Assembly: GCA_947641735.1 (NCBI GenBank)
Contig: CANRQR010000009.1
Span: 1-49,039, forward strand
Source of the DNA: an uncultured Lactobacillus sp.
Lineage (GTDB): Bacteria; Bacillota; Bacilli; Lactobacillales; Lactobacillaceae
Length of the DNA stretch: 49,039 nt
Direction of reading: 5' to 3'
Shown here: piece after piece, positions 1 to 9,600 of the stretch
How positions within the stretch are numbered: position 1 is the first letter of the stretch
Layout of the letters: every line of letters begins with the position of its first letter
Made by a program: the position numbers and the translations under genes
Notes under the pieces: model-generated
What the model was told of the DNA's origin: nothing
Databases searched by the model: none
What the model saw: only the letters and a program-made list of their open reading frames with translations

Positions 1-25
1 CTTGTAACCGAAAGATGGGGGACTC
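1..25 (+). promoter_or_regulatory. SMK-box (SAM-III) riboswitch, 3' part only
   Basis: The first bases read CTTGTAACCGAAAG followed by GGGGGA, which closely matches the 3' half of the Enterococcus SMK-box riboswitch as I remember it. In that family SAM binding pairs the Shine-Dalgarno GGGG with upstream sequence and blocks metK translation. Here the GGGGGA sits 5 bases before the metK ATG at 27. The 5' half of the aptamer lies outside the window, so the fold cannot be checked. Confidence 0.8.
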
Positions 26-26
26 T

Positions 27-1235
27 ATGAAAAAAGAAAAACGTTTATTTACTTCAGAATCAGTTTCAGAAGGACATCCAGATAAAGTTGCTGATCAAAT
101 CTCTGATGCGATTTTAGATGCAATTTTGGCCAGGGATCCTAATGGACGAGTAGCCTGCGAAACTACTGTTACTACTGGTCTTGTTTTAGTAGTTGGAGAA
201 ATATCAACGTCTGCTTACGTTGATATTCAATCAGTAGTTAGAAAAACCATTTTAGAGATTGGTTATAATCGTCCAGAACTTGGTTTTGATGGAAATAACT
301 GTGCTATTTTAGTTGATATTGATGAACAATCAAGTGATATAGCCGGTGGTGTTAATGAATCGCTTGAAACACGTGAAAATCATGAAGATAAAGATGATTT
401 AGATAAAATTGGAGCTGGAGATCAAGGTCTAATGTTTGGGTTTGCCATTAAAGAAACTCCCGAACTAATGCCACTACCTATTTCTTTAGCGCACTCTTTA
501 ATGCGTCGCGTGGCTAGTCTTCGTAAAGAAGGACGTCTTGATTGGTTAAGACCAGATGCAAAAGCACAAGTGACTGTTGAATACGATGAGGAAAATAGGC
601 CAAAACGTGTTGATACAGTTGTCATTTCTACTCAAACTGATGCAACAGTAACTAATGATGAAATTCGTGAGGCCATGATTGATATGGTTATTAAAAAAGT
701 TATTCCATCTCAATATCTTGATGAGAGTACTAAGTTTTTGATCAATCCTTCAGGTCGTTTTGTTATCGGTGGGCCTAAAGGAGATTCAGGTTTAACTGGT
801 CGTAAAATTATTGTTGATACTTATGGTGGATATGCTCGTCATGGTGGTGGTGCTTTCTCTGGGAAGGATTTAACTAAAGTTGACCGGAGTGCTAGTTATG
901 CTGCTAGATATGTAGCCAAAAATATTGTTGCTGCAGATTTAGCTTATCAATGTGAAATTCAATTAGCTTACGCGATTGGAGTAGCTCACCCAGTTTCAAT
1001 TATGGTTGATACTCATGGAACAAGTAAGGTAAGTGAAGATTTATTAGTTGAAGCAGTTCGAAATGTTTTTGATCTAAGACCAGCAGGTATTATCGAAATG
1101 TTGAACTTAAGACGTCCTATTTATCGTCAAACGGCTGCTTATGGCCATTTTGGAAGAACTGATATTGATTTACCTTGGGAACATACAGATAAGGTAGAAG
1201 CGCTAAAAAACTATGTGAGTGAATATGTAAAATAA
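27..1235 (+). CDS. metK: S-adenosylmethionine synthetase
   Basis: MetK makes S-adenosylmethionine from methionine and ATP in the cytoplasm, supplying methyl groups. The 402-residue protein has the family signatures: GHPDK near the N-terminus, [10 protein letters not shown] in the first third, and the ATP/phosphate segment [13 protein letters not shown] followed by GGGAFSGKD. Length is normal for a bacterial MetK. An in-frame ATG at 15 exists but lies inside the SMK-box and before the Shine-Dalgarno GGGGGA; the ATG at 27 is correctly spaced from it, so I chose 27. Expression is probably shut off translationally by SAM. The gene is followed by a transporter remnant and then a bidirectional terminator. 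Confidence 0.97.
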   Translation: MKKEKRLFTSESVSEGHPDKVADQISDAILDAILARDPNGRVACETTVTTGLVLVVGEISTSAYVDIQSVVRKTILEIGYNRPELGFDGNNCAILVDIDEQSSDIAGGVNESLETRENHEDKDDLDKIGAGDQGLMFGFAIKETPELMPLPISLAHSLMRRVASLRKEGRLDWLRPDAKAQVTVEYDEENRPKRVDTVVISTQTDATVTNDEIREAMIDMVIKKVIPSQYLDESTKFLINPSGRFVIGGPKGDSGLTGRKIIVDTYGGYARHGGGAFSGKDLTKVDRSASYAARYVAKNIVAADLAYQCEIQLAYAIGVAHPVSIMVDTHGTSKVSEDLLVEAVRNVFDLRPAGIIEMLNLRRPIYRQTAAYGHFGRTDIDLPWEHTDKVEALKNYVSEYVK

Positions 1236-1249
1236 AAGTAATACTAAAT

Positions 1250-1424
1250 ATGTTACTCATTTTAGTAGCCGCAGACTTAGCTTTAATTTTAGTACCAATT
1301 TATACTTCTTTTTGGGTATTTTGCTTAAGAGTCAGTGTATGTTGTCTCTTTAATCGTCATCATTCTATCTTTATTACTTAATCAACTATACAAACAGAAA
1401 AAAATTGCATACGAAAAAAGCTAA
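1250..1424 (+). pseudogene. remnant of a membrane transporter C-terminus
   Basis: A hydrophobic reading begins at ATG 1250 (MLLILVAADLALILVPIYTS...) and runs into a stop. A shift of one frame near 1340 gives a second hydrophobic stretch with a basic tail ending at the TAA at 1422. Joined, the two make what looks like the last transmembrane segments and tail of a permease, possibly of the major facilitator type. Most of the gene is gone. Assignment to a family is a guess; that it is decayed coding sequence is likelier than not. Confidence 0.5.
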
Positions 1425-1454
1425 CTGAGAATTTTGATCTCAGTTAGCTTTTTT
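1414..1454. terminator. bidirectional intrinsic terminator
   Basis: An A-run, stem GCTAACTGAGA, loop of 7 bases, the complementary arm, and a T-run. It is symmetric, so it can end transcripts from metK on the plus strand and from the converging PAP2 gene on the minus strand, whose stop codon overlaps it. Confidence 0.9.
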
Positions 1455-2106
1455 ATTCATATTTTTTGTTTAAGTATAGATGGTATAAAACTGAAAAACC
1501 CAGTAAAACAAAAGTCGTTCCTTCTAGCCACCCGCCAACAACATCAGAAGGGTAATGAACGTGACAGAAAATTCTAGTGTACCCAATAAAAAGCGGGAAG
1601 AGAGCCCAAATAATAATTAATATAGTTTGCCAAAACTTACTTTTAACTAATAAAATAGTTAGCACAATTAGAATGCCGAAGAATGTGGCGCTTCCTACAG
1701 AGTGTCCTGATGGGAAACTATAGCCATCGGCATAAACTAAGTGATGGACCAAAGGTCGATGTCGTTCAACTGCATGCTTAGTAATCCAGTTATATCCATT
1801 AGCACAAATCATTAATCCCGCCGTAAAAAAAGCATAAGCAAACTTTTTAGCGAATAATAATCCGATGAATAATACTATTGTTGCTACTGTTAAGGTACTA
1901 GTATTGCCAATTACTGTTAACTTAGTTGCAATTGCTATATTAGTTGCATTGTTATTAGAAACTAGATCAATAATAGTTTTATCAAAAGAATGAATAAATG
2001 AAGTTTGATTAATAACTAAAAGTGCCCAGATTACATAGAGAATTAAAAAAATAAATCCCGGAATTAGGGTATCATGGATGGTTAAATTATTATGTTTCTT
2101 TTTCAA
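1453..2106 (-). CDS. PAP2-family membrane phosphatase
   Basis: A membrane lipid-phosphate phosphatase of about 217 residues with about six transmembrane segments. All three PAP2 motifs are visible: KHAVERHRP (KX6RP), SFPSGHS, and RIFCHVHYPSD with the catalytic His and Asp. Likely substrates are undecaprenyl pyrophosphate or phosphatidylglycerol phosphate, but this cannot be decided from sequence. I start at the TTG (2104-2106) because AGGAGA lies 6-7 bases upstream of it. An upstream ATG at 2193 would add 29 atypical residues and lies at the edge of the divergent leuS leader. A second PAP2 protein is at 39608-40228. Confidence 0.9.
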   Translation of the reverse strand: MKKKHNNLTIHDTLIPGFIFLILYVIWALLVINQTSFIHSFDKTIIDLVSNNNATNIAIATKLTVIGNTSTLTVATIVLFIGLLFAKKFAYAFFTAGLMICANGYNWITKHAVERHRPLVHHLVYADGYSFPSGHSVGSATFFGILIVLTILLVKSKFWQTILIIIWALFPLFIGYTRIFCHVHYPSDVVGGWLEGTTFVLLGFSVLYHLYLNKKYE

Positions 2107-2184
2107 AAATATTTCTCCTCTTGTAATTTCTAGTAGATGTGGTAAATTATAATCATTATCCATAAAAAAATAAAGACTAGGGAG

Positions 2185-2386
2185 TAGTAGCAAGTTATGG
2201 TTGTTATTAGAGATGAGCTGGTTGGTGCAAAGCTTAACAATTGTCTTGTGAACTTGCCCTTATAGGTAAAGTCTATCGTTTGCTTTCCGCGTTAAGGGGC
2301 ACGAGTGTCGCACAATATGTGTGGAACTTAGGTGGTAACGCGAAATGAACTTCGTCCTATGATTTTATGATCATAGGACGTTTTTT
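2185..2386 (+). promoter_or_regulatory. T-box leader of leuS
   Basis: A leucine T-box antitermination leader. The conserved T-box AGGTGGTAACGCG is at 2330-2342, followed by a perfect 11-bp terminator stem (2353-2363 with 2370-2380) and a T6 run. Upstream there is a Stem I apical-loop sequence GGTTGGTG. The specifier is most likely CTT (Leu) at 2253-2255, after TGAA. Uncharged tRNA-Leu should bind and prevent termination. The 5' edge is approximate. Confidence 0.92.
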
Positions 2387-2406
2387 AGTTTTAAGGAGAG
2401 ATTTAA

Positions 2407-4821
2407 TTGTATAATCACAAGACTGTAGAGAAAAAATGGCAAAAATACTGGGCAGAGCATGATACTTTTAAAACAGGAAATGATCCTAAAAAGAAAAATT
2501 ATTATGCTCTAGATATGTTTCCATTCCCATCTGGTAAAGGATTACACGTAGGTCATCCAGAAGGTTATACTGCAACCGATATTATGTCTAGAATGAAGCG
2601 GGCTCAAGGATATAATGTACTTCATCCAATGGGCTGGGATGCTTTTGGTTTGCCAACTGAACAATATGCTTTGAAGACTGGTGAAGATCCAGAAAAAGTT
2701 ACTAAGGAAAATATTGCTAACTTCAAAAAACAACTTAATAAGTTAGGCTTTTCATATGATTGGGATCGTGAAGTTACAACGTCAGATCCAAATTATTATA
2801 AATGGACTCAGTGGGTTTTTGAACAGATGTATAAGAAGGGCTTAGCTTATGAAGCGGAAGTCCCTGTTAACTGGTCACCAGATTTGGGTACTGTGGTTGC
2901 TAATGAAGAAATAGTTGATGGTAAAACTGAACGTGGTGGTTACCCAGTTTATCGTCGTAATATGCGTCAATGGATGCTTAAAATGACTGCTTATGCAGAT
3001 CGTTTGCTTGAAGATTTGGACGATTTAGATTGGCCAGAACCAGTTAAGGAGATGCAACGTAACTGGATTGGGCGCTCAGAAGGTGCACAAGTTACGTTTA
3101 AAGTTAAAGATAGCGATAAGACTTTCGATGTCTTTACCACGCGACCAGATACCCTATTTGGAGTAAGTTATACAGTTCTTGCCCCAGAAAGTAAATTAGT
3201 TCAAGAAATTACAACTCCTGAACAAAAAGAAGCAGTTGATGCTTATATTAAAAAGATTGAATCAAAGTCAGATCTTGAAAGAACCGATCTTAACAAAGAT
3301 AAAACTGGTGTATTTACTGGTGCCTATGCAATTAACCCAGTAAATGGTAAGGAAGTACCAATTTGGATTTCTGATTATGTTTTAGCTAGTTACGGAACTG
3401 GTGCAGTGATGGCTGTACCAGCACATGATGATCGGGATTATGCTTTTGCAACTAAATTTGGTTTGCCAATCAATCGAGTTATTGAAGGTGGAAATTTAGA
3501 AAAAGAAGCCTTTGGTGGAGATGGTAAACACATCAATTCTGAATTCTTAGATGGCTTAAACAATGAAGAAGCTAAGAAGAGAATGATCGAATGGCTTGAA
3601 GATCACAATGTCGGTGAAAAGAAAGTTAACTATAAACTTCGTGACTGGGACTTTAGTCGTCAACGCTACTGGGGTGAGCCAATTCCAGTTATTCACTGGG
3701 AAGATGGTACTACTTCATTAGTACCTGAAGATGAATTACCACTTCGCTTGCCTCATGCAACTGACATTAAGCCATCTGGTACCCCGGAAAGTCCATTAGC
3801 TAATCTGACTGATTGGGTAAATATTGTTGATAAGAACGGTAGAAAAGGTAAGCGTGAAACCAATACTATGCCTAACTGGGCTGGTTCAAGCTGGTACTAC
3901 TTACGTTATGTTGATCCGCATAATGATAAAGAATTAGCTGATTATGATTTACTTAAGAAGTGGCTTCCAGTTGATCTTTATATTGGTGGAGCAGAACACG
4001 CTGTTCGTCACCTTCTTTATGCAAGATTTTGGCACAAGGTTCTTTATGATCTAGGCGTTGTCCCAACTAAGGAGCCATTCCAAAAATTATACAACCAAGG
4101 CTTGATTTTAAAGAATCATGAAAAGATGTCTAAGTCTAAAGGAAATGTTGTTAACCCTGATGAAGTAATCGATGAATATGGTGCAGATTCACTTAGAATG
4201 TATGAAATGTTCATGGGACCATTAGATGCGTCAATTGATTGGGATGACAACGGTCCAGCATCTACTAAGAAGTTCTTAGATCGTGTATGGCGTCTATTTG
4301 TTAATGATCTTGATTTAAAGGCAATTCCACAAGAAAAGATTGTTGACGAAAATGATGGTGAACTTGATAAGGTATATGCCGAGACTGTCAAAAAGGTTAC
4401 AGAAGACTTTGAAGCTTTACACTTTAATACTGCAATCAGTCAAATGATGGTCTTTATGAATGCAGCTCAAAAAGCTAAGACTATTCCACGTGAATATGCA
4501 GAAGGTTTTGTTAAGCTTCTTGCACCAGTTGCTCCACACATGATGGAAGAAATTTGGTCAGTATTTGGTCATGATGAATCTATTGCATATGCTAAATGGC
4601 CAGAATATGATCCTACAAAATTAGTTGAATCAACAGTTGAAATTATGGTTCAAGTTAATGGTAAGCTTCGTGGCAAATTTAAGGCTGCTAAGGATAGTGA
4701 TAAAGATACCTTAGAAAAAGAAGCTCTTGCTCTTGATCATGTTCAAAAATTCTTAGATGGAAAAGATGTCAAAAAAGTCATTGTTATTCCAAACAAGATT
4801 GTTAATATTGTTGCTAAGTAA
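2407..4821 (+). CDS. leuS: leucyl-tRNA synthetase
   Basis: Class I aminoacyl-tRNA synthetase that charges tRNA-Leu. The protein has 804 residues, the usual bacterial length. The HIGH-type motif ([16 protein letters not shown]) is at about residue 38, the CP1 editing domain contains TTRPDTLFG and the [15 protein letters not shown] segment, and KMSKSKGN is at about residue 572. The anticodon-binding and C-terminal domains follow. The start is a TTG with AAGGAGAGA 6 bases before it. The T-box in front couples transcription to leucine-tRNA charging. No clear terminator follows in the next 100 bases, so readthrough into the flippase gene is possible. Confidence 0.98.
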   Translation: MYNHKTVEKKWQKYWAEHDTFKTGNDPKKKNYYALDMFPFPSGKGLHVGHPEGYTATDIMSRMKRAQGYNVLHPMGWDAFGLPTEQYALKTGEDPEKVTKENIANFKKQLNKLGFSYDWDREVTTSDPNYYKWTQWVFEQMYKKGLAYEAEVPVNWSPDLGTVVANEEIVDGKTERGGYPVYRRNMRQWMLKMTAYADRLLEDLDDLDWPEPVKEMQRNWIGRSEGAQVTFKVKDSDKTFDVFTTRPDTLFGVSYTVLAPESKLVQEITTPEQKEAVDAYIKKIESKSDLERTDLNKDKTGVFTGAYAINPVNGKEVPIWISDYVLASYGTGAVMAVPAHDDRDYAFATKFGLPINRVIEGGNLEKEAFGGDGKHINSEFLDGLNNEEAKKRMIEWLEDHNVGEKKVNYKLRDWDFSRQRYWGEPIPVIHWEDGTTSLVPEDELPLRLPHATDIKPSGTPESPLANLTDWVNIVDKNGRKGKRETNTMPNWAGSSWYYLRYVDPHNDKELADYDLLKKWLPVDLYIGGAEHAVRHLLYARFWHKVLYDLGVVPTKEPFQKLYNQGLILKNHEKMSKSKGNVVNPDEVIDEYGADSLRMYEMFMGPLDASIDWDDNGPASTKKFLDRVWRLFVNDLDLKAIPQEKIVDENDGELDKVYAETVKKVTEDFEALHFNTAISQMMVFMNAAQKAKTIPREYAEGFVKLLAPVAPHMMEEIWSVFGHDESIAYAKWPEYDPTKLVESTVEIMVQVNGKLRGKFKAAKDSDKDTLEKEALALDHVQKFLDGKDVKKVIVIPNKIVNIVAK

Positions 4822-4922
4822 TTTAAGTTTTTCCTAAATAATTAATATTTGTAAATACAATTTACATTAATGAGTAATATATAATTCAGACGCTTAACTG
4901 GATATAGGGAAAATTTATCTTT

Positions 4923-6581
4923 ATGGAAAACAATACTAAAAATACTAAAGAGACAATGGTCAAAGGCTCCGCATGGATGACTTTTGGCTCTATTGTGTCA
5001 CGAATTTTAGGAGCATTGTATATTATTCCATGGTATGCCTGGATGGGAAGTCATGGGAACATTGCCAATGCTTTAACAGCGAAAAGCTATAACATTTATA
5101 GTTTATTTATTATTATTTCTACCGCAGGTATTCCCGGGGCGGTTGCCAAGCAGGTGGCGAAATATAATGCTTTAAATGAGTATGATATTGGGCGAAAACT
5201 ATTTAGACGCGGCTTAATTTTGATGGCCATGTTTGGTGTGATTTGTGCAGCAATTATGTATTTTGGTGCTCCAATTTTAGCTACTGATGATATCATTGGT
5301 GCACTTTTGCATGGGGCTAAAAGTGATCCACGTCAAGTTGCCGTGATGAGAAGTCTTTCTTATGCAGTTTTAATTATTCCAATTTTGAGTATCATGCGTG
5401 GGTATTTCCAAGGTTATGCAGATATGATGCCTCCAGCTATGTCTCAATTTATTGAACAATTGGCCCGAGTGATATGGATGCTATTGACAGCTTATATTAT
5501 TATGCAAGTTCAACACGGATCCTATGTTCATGCGGTTGTTCAATCAAATTTAGCTGCAGCTATTGGTGCGGTGTTTGGAATTTTGCTTTTAGTATGGTTT
5601 TTATATCGTAGGCGAAATGAACTGAACGCATTAATGGAGCAATCAAACCACGTAATTAAAATTTCTACTGCAGGAATTTTCTGGGAAATTATTAATCAAT
5701 CTATTCCATTTATCATCATTGATTCTGGAATCACCTTGTTTCAATTAATTGACCAATATACCTTCCATCCAATGATTGCTATGTTTGTTCATGCTAGTTC
5801 TGATCAAATTGAATCATGGTATGCATTGTTTGGATTAAATGCAAATAAATTAATCATGATTATTGTATCTTTAGCAACTGCAATGTCAGTAACTGCTATT
5901 CCGCTTTTATCAGGTGCCCATGCACGACGTGATTATGCCAGCATTTCTAACCAAATTGAAAACACCTTGGAATTATTCTTATTTGTTATGATTCCAGCTT
6001 CATTGGGGATGGCTGCTATTGCAACGCCAATTTATACAATTTTTTATGGTTATGATCAACTAGGCTCAAATGTCCTGTATTTATCTTCTTTTACTGCTAT
6101 CAGTTTAGGACTATTTACAGTTTTGATGGCAATTTTACAAGGTCTATCAGAGAACGGACTAGCTATAAAATACCTAGTTTTAGGAATTATCATTAAATTT
6201 GCTGTCCAACTTCCAATGATTGAATTCTTTAAAGTATATGGACCGCTTCTAGCTACAAATGTTGGATTAATTATTACTATCTGGCTTTCTTTAAAACACC
6301 TAAAGGTTAGATACAAATACAATAGTAGTCGTACATCGAGACGATTTATTGGAATTGCAATCTTTTCAATGGCCATGTTTGTGATAGTTACCGGGGTAGT
6401 TAATTTCGGTGGAAAAATTATTTCGCCTGAACGTAGGCCAACCTCATTTGTTCTTGTTACACTTGCGGTAGTTATTGGCGGCTTACTCTATACCTTTTTA
6501 ACAGTGAAATTTGGTTTAGCTCAAAAGATAATTGGACCAAAAGTTGATAGGGTCTTAGAAAAATTACATATTAAAGTTTAA
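4923..6581 (+). CDS. murJ: MurJ/YtgP-like polysaccharide or lipid II flippase
   Basis: A 552-residue integral membrane protein of the MOP/MVF superfamily with about 14 hydrophobic segments. The N-terminus (MVKGSAWMTFGSIVSRILGA) and the RGYFQGY segment are typical of the SpoVB/YtgP group, whose B. subtilis member YtgP is a MurJ-type lipid II flippase for peptidoglycan synthesis. It lies about 100 bases downstream of leuS with a weak ribosome-binding site. A terminator follows. Transport of another lipid-linked polysaccharide is possible, but no sugar-polymer cluster surrounds it, which favours the housekeeping role. The symbol is by family, not by proven orthology. Confidence 0.85.
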   Translation: MENNTKNTKETMVKGSAWMTFGSIVSRILGALYIIPWYAWMGSHGNIANALTAKSYNIYSLFIIISTAGIPGAVAKQVAKYNALNEYDIGRKLFRRGLILMAMFGVICAAIMYFGAPILATDDIIGALLHGAKSDPRQVAVMRSLSYAVLIIPILSIMRGYFQGYADMMPPAMSQFIEQLARVIWMLLTAYIIMQVQHGSYVHAVVQSNLAAAIGAVFGILLLVWFLYRRRNELNALMEQSNHVIKISTAGIFWEIINQSIPFIIIDSGITLFQLIDQYTFHPMIAMFVHASSDQIESWYALFGLNANKLIMIIVSLATAMSVTAIPLLSGAHARRDYASISNQIENTLELFLFVMIPASLGMAAIATPIYTIFYGYDQLGSNVLYLSSFTAISLGLFTVLMAILQGLSENGLAIKYLVLGIIIKFAVQLPMIEFFKVYGPLLATNVGLIITIWLSLKHLKVRYKYNSSRTSRRFIGIAIFSMAMFVIVTGVVNFGGKIISPERRPTSFVLVTLAVVIGGLLYTFLTVKFGLAQKIIGPKVDRVLEKLHIKV

Positions 6582-6586
6582 AAAAG

Positions 6587-6630
6587 AAAAAGGAAACTTG
6601 AGTAAGATACTTACCTAAGTTTCCTTTTTT
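6587..6630 (+). terminator. intrinsic terminator
   Basis: Stem AAAAGGAAACTT / AAGTTTCCTTTT with an inner GTAAG/CTTAC hairpin and a T6 run, just after the flippase stop. Confidence 0.88.
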
Positions 6631-6687
6631 GCCCCTGCCAAGGAAGTCTATTATATAATATTTTCGGAGAAAGTGAGGAAGAAAAAA

Positions 6688-7824
6688 GTGGATAATATGC
6701 TTGTATATGCTGCAAAAGAGAAGCGAAGTTTTAATGAATTTCCCTTAAATGAAGTAGATAGTATGATTTTTTCTCAATTAGCATATTGTAATTTTGATAC
6801 TCTTCCTCAGCATCATAGTTTACAAAGTTTGGCTTCTGATAACGAGATTAAGACTTTAACTCAAGGGAATCTCGGTGGAAAGAATACTGAAAAGCTGATC
6901 AAGATTATGTTAGAAAATCCACGCTTTAAAAACCTATGTTGGCGCAATGTAGTTAGTAAAGTAGATGCAAAAACACAAATGCAATTTAATGCGGTTACCT
7001 TTTGTATTGCAGAGAATCAATATTATATTGCATATCGGGGAACAACGGCTACTACCATCGGTTGGAAAGAAAATTTTAATATGTCTTTTAATGATTGGGT
7101 ACCAGCTCATTATTTTGCTCGTTCTTATTATCGAAAAATCAAAAATTTGTTTTCAGGAAAATTTTATCTTGGTGGGCATTCAAAGGGTGGAAATTTAGCG
7201 TTTGCCGTTGCATTGAACCTAAAAGAATCCGACTTGTCTCATATTGGTAGAATCGACTGCTTTGATGGACCAGGTTTTCATAATCAAGAACGATTAAAGG
7301 ATAGATTCTTAAAATTAAAGGGTAAAATTCATAAATATATTCCGCAAGGCTCATTGATTGGCATATTGCAAGATGATCTGATTGGAGAAAAAGATTATTG
7401 TACTATTGTGGCAGCTTCTGGAAATAGTTTACTTCAGCATGATATGTTTACTTGGCACGTTATCGATGATCAATTTGTAGTTTTAAAGCAATTAGATAGC
7501 ACATCCGAAGTTTCATGGAAGGCAATTGCTGAATGGCTAAAAAATACAAACGATACGGAAAGAAAAGATTTTATTGAAATGCTATATCTAACAGTCAGTG
7601 ACACCAATCAAATTTATTTCAGGAAGCTGTTAACGCCTAAAATGACATATAAATTAGCTACTCGTTTGATAAAAAATAGTTCTACTCAAAAGAATGTTTG
7701 GGAACCAATAATAAGAAAACTTTTTAAAGCTTATGTGAATTCAGGAGCAACAGCTTTTAGTGAGCAAAGAAAAAATCAATTAGCAAACTTTAAAAGTTTT
7801 TTAGATGAACAACGCAATAAATAG
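6688..7824 (+). CDS. DUF2974 (Mbeg1-like) alpha/beta-hydrolase-like protein
   Basis: A protein of about 378 residues with the nucleophile-elbow motif GGHSKGGNLA near residue 170, typical of DUF2974 lipase-like proteins. This family shows an alpha/beta-hydrolase fold; its substrate is not known to me. A preceding segment (YYIAYRGTTAT) resembles the region before the elbow in class 3 lipases. There is no signal peptide, so it is probably cytoplasmic. I chose the GTG at 6688 because GAGGAAG sits 6 bases upstream; a GTG at 6673 has its Shine-Dalgarno too close, and an ATG at 6697 is also possible. It stands alone between a terminator and an unrelated gene. Confidence 0.85.
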   Translation: MDNMLVYAAKEKRSFNEFPLNEVDSMIFSQLAYCNFDTLPQHHSLQSLASDNEIKTLTQGNLGGKNTEKLIKIMLENPRFKNLCWRNVVSKVDAKTQMQFNAVTFCIAENQYYIAYRGTTATTIGWKENFNMSFNDWVPAHYFARSYYRKIKNLFSGKFYLGGHSKGGNLAFAVALNLKESDLSHIGRIDCFDGPGFHNQERLKDRFLKLKGKIHKYIPQGSLIGILQDDLIGEKDYCTIVAASGNSLLQHDMFTWHVIDDQFVVLKQLDSTSEVSWKAIAEWLKNTNDTERKDFIEMLYLTVSDTNQIYFRKLLTPKMTYKLATRLIKNSSTQKNVWEPIIRKLFKAYVNSGATAFSEQRKNQLANFKSFLDEQRNK

Positions 7825-7911
7825 GTTAAGTTATAAAAGTCTATCTTGAATTAAAAACTACCTGCTTATCTAGAAAAAGAGTAAAATAACGATTGAAAGA
7901 GGTGGACAAAA

Positions 7912-8658
7912 TTGAAAAAAAATACATATATGACTTTACTAGGATTGCGTGATACTTGTTACAATGATTTCAATTTTGATATTGATGAGAAAGATTTTTA
8001 TTTAGGAACTGATACCTATAAAAAAATTGACAAAATATTAAAGGATGCACAGGATGAGCAATTATTAGTTCAATTTGAAGAAGGCACGCATCTTTATCAA
8101 GATTATGATCCGGAATACTTGAGTGTAGCTCAAAAGAGAGAAATTCAACATGATATTAATGCAGCCCGTAACTTTTTGGATAATTACAATGGTGATGCAG
8201 ACGATAAGCATGATAATTATGCAGCTTACCTAGATGATAATTCTTTGAGTTATTCTTTTGGTCCAGATAGTAATTTAGATGAAGTACAAAATAATTTAAA
8301 TGATATTGAAACCAATGGCGTAATCATTTGGCAAAGACGAAAAGATGAATATATTTTATTACCACATACTATTCATAGCCTTGAAAGAATTAAAAAGCAG
8401 ATTGCATCAAGTAAACGTGTTGATGATAAAAAATTGCGTTATGCAATGGAGCGTTTGTTTGACAATATAACTGATTTTCTTAAGCCATTTAGTGATAGTG
8501 AATTAGGAAAGTACGAAAGTTCAATTTCACAAGAGCTTAGAGATAATTTAGAACATTATGCTTTAAGTGTTCAAACTGATGCACGTGAAGTAGCTGCAGA
8601 TAAATTAACTAAATATGCAGTACAACTTGCAAAAAAAGAAAATAATGACAGTATTTAA
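7912..8658 (+). CDS. conserved hypothetical acidic protein
   Basis: I do not recognise this 248-residue protein. It is soluble, rich in Asp, Glu and Lys, and looks mostly helical, with no transmembrane segment, signal peptide or clear catalytic motif. The start is a TTG with AGAGGTGG well placed upstream. A terminator follows at once, so it is probably a single-gene transcript or the last gene after the DUF2974 gene. Confidence 0.8.
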   Translation: MKKNTYMTLLGLRDTCYNDFNFDIDEKDFYLGTDTYKKIDKILKDAQDEQLLVQFEEGTHLYQDYDPEYLSVAQKREIQHDINAARNFLDNYNGDADDKHDNYAAYLDDNSLSYSFGPDSNLDEVQNNLNDIETNGVIIWQRRKDEYILLPHTIHSLERIKKQIASSKRVDDKKLRYAMERLFDNITDFLKPFSDSELGKYESSISQELRDNLEHYALSVQTDAREVAADKLTKYAVQLAKKENNDSI

Positions 8659-8661
8659 ATT

Positions 8662-8689
8662 AAAGCTCATCGATTAGATGAGCTTTTTT
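8662..8689 (+). terminator. intrinsic terminator
   Basis: Stem AAAGCTCATC / GATGAGCTTT with a 5-base loop and a T-run. It sits between two same-strand genes only 44 bases apart and overlaps the region just before the next ribosome-binding site. Confidence 0.88.
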
Positions 8690-8702
8690 GGATAGGATAA
8701 AT

Positions 8703-9548
8703 ATGGAATCTATTTCACAAGAATTAATATCTCGAGTAATAAAGAAAAGAAAAAGTGCTACACATAAAGGAAATTATGGTCGTTTACTCCTAATTGGAGG
8801 TAGTAAAAAATATGGTGGAGCACTAATTATGGCAGCAGAAGGTGCATTGAACAGTGGTGCAGGTTTAGTGACAGTAGCTACAGACCAAGTCAATATTGCT
8901 GCTCTTCATACTCGAGATCCAGAGATTATGGCTCTTAATTGGGATGAAAGCATAGAGTTAAAAAATTTAATTAAAAGCTCTGATGTAGTAATTTGCGGAA
9001 TGGGTCTTGGATTAGATGAAAAAGCAGAGCAAATATTAAGGCTAGTTAGAGATAACATTAGCTTAAAGCAAACACTAATCTTAGATGCTAGTGCACTAGA
9101 TTTAATTGGTCAGCAAAATGATTTACTACCATTAAATTCAAAAGTTCTGATTTTTACTCCTCATCAAATGGAATGGGAACGATTAAGTGGAATAAAAATT
9201 TCTGATCAGAATGATGAATTGAATCAAGCAGGTTTGAATAAATTAGTTAAAAATCAGAATGCAATTCTGGTTTTGAAATCCAATCACACTAAAGTTTATG
9301 ATCAAGCAGGGCATATTTATTTAAATCCTTTTGGTAATCCAGGAATGGCTATTGGTGGCATGGGAGATACATTAGCTGGAATTATTGGCGGATTTTGTGG
9401 TCAATTTACGCCTAACTTAGAAACAGTGGCAGCTGCTGTGGAGATTCATTCTTTAGCTGCTGATAAAATTGCAGAGAGGCAATATATTGTTCGACCAACT
9501 CAATTATCGGCTCATCTTCCAGAGATAATGAAGCAATATGAGAAATAA
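8703..9548 (+). CDS. nnrD: ADP-dependent (S)-NAD(P)H-hydrate dehydratase
   Basis: Repairs damaged NADH/NADPH by dehydrating the S-hydrate at the expense of ADP. The 281-residue protein carries the carbohydrate-kinase-like signatures of the family: KGNYGRLLLIGGS at the N-terminus and GNPGMAIGGMGDTLAG near residue 211, where the GGxGD segment binds nucleotide and carries the catalytic Asp. It has only the dehydratase domain; no epimerase (NnrE) domain is fused or adjacent. ATG 8703 is preceded by AGG at 6 bases; a TTG at 8688 is in frame but lies in the terminator T-run. Confidence 0.93.
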   Translation: MESISQELISRVIKKRKSATHKGNYGRLLLIGGSKKYGGALIMAAEGALNSGAGLVTVATDQVNIAALHTRDPEIMALNWDESIELKNLIKSSDVVICGMGLGLDEKAEQILRLVRDNISLKQTLILDASALDLIGQQNDLLPLNSKVLIFTPHQMEWERLSGIKISDQNDELNQAGLNKLVKNQNAILVLKSNHTKVYDQAGHIYLNPFGNPGMAIGGMGDTLAGIIGGFCGQFTPNLETVAAAVEIHSLAADKIAERQYIVRPTQLSAHLPEIMKQYEK

Positions 9549-9600
9549 TTAAGTAATGACGAAATGAGTTAAATTGCATAAAGAGAAATTGGGTGACCGA

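Noticed and set aside
15..26. In-frame ATG at 15 as the metK start
   Set aside because: It lies inside the SMK-box sequence and before the Shine-Dalgarno GGGGGA; the ATG at 27 is correctly spaced.
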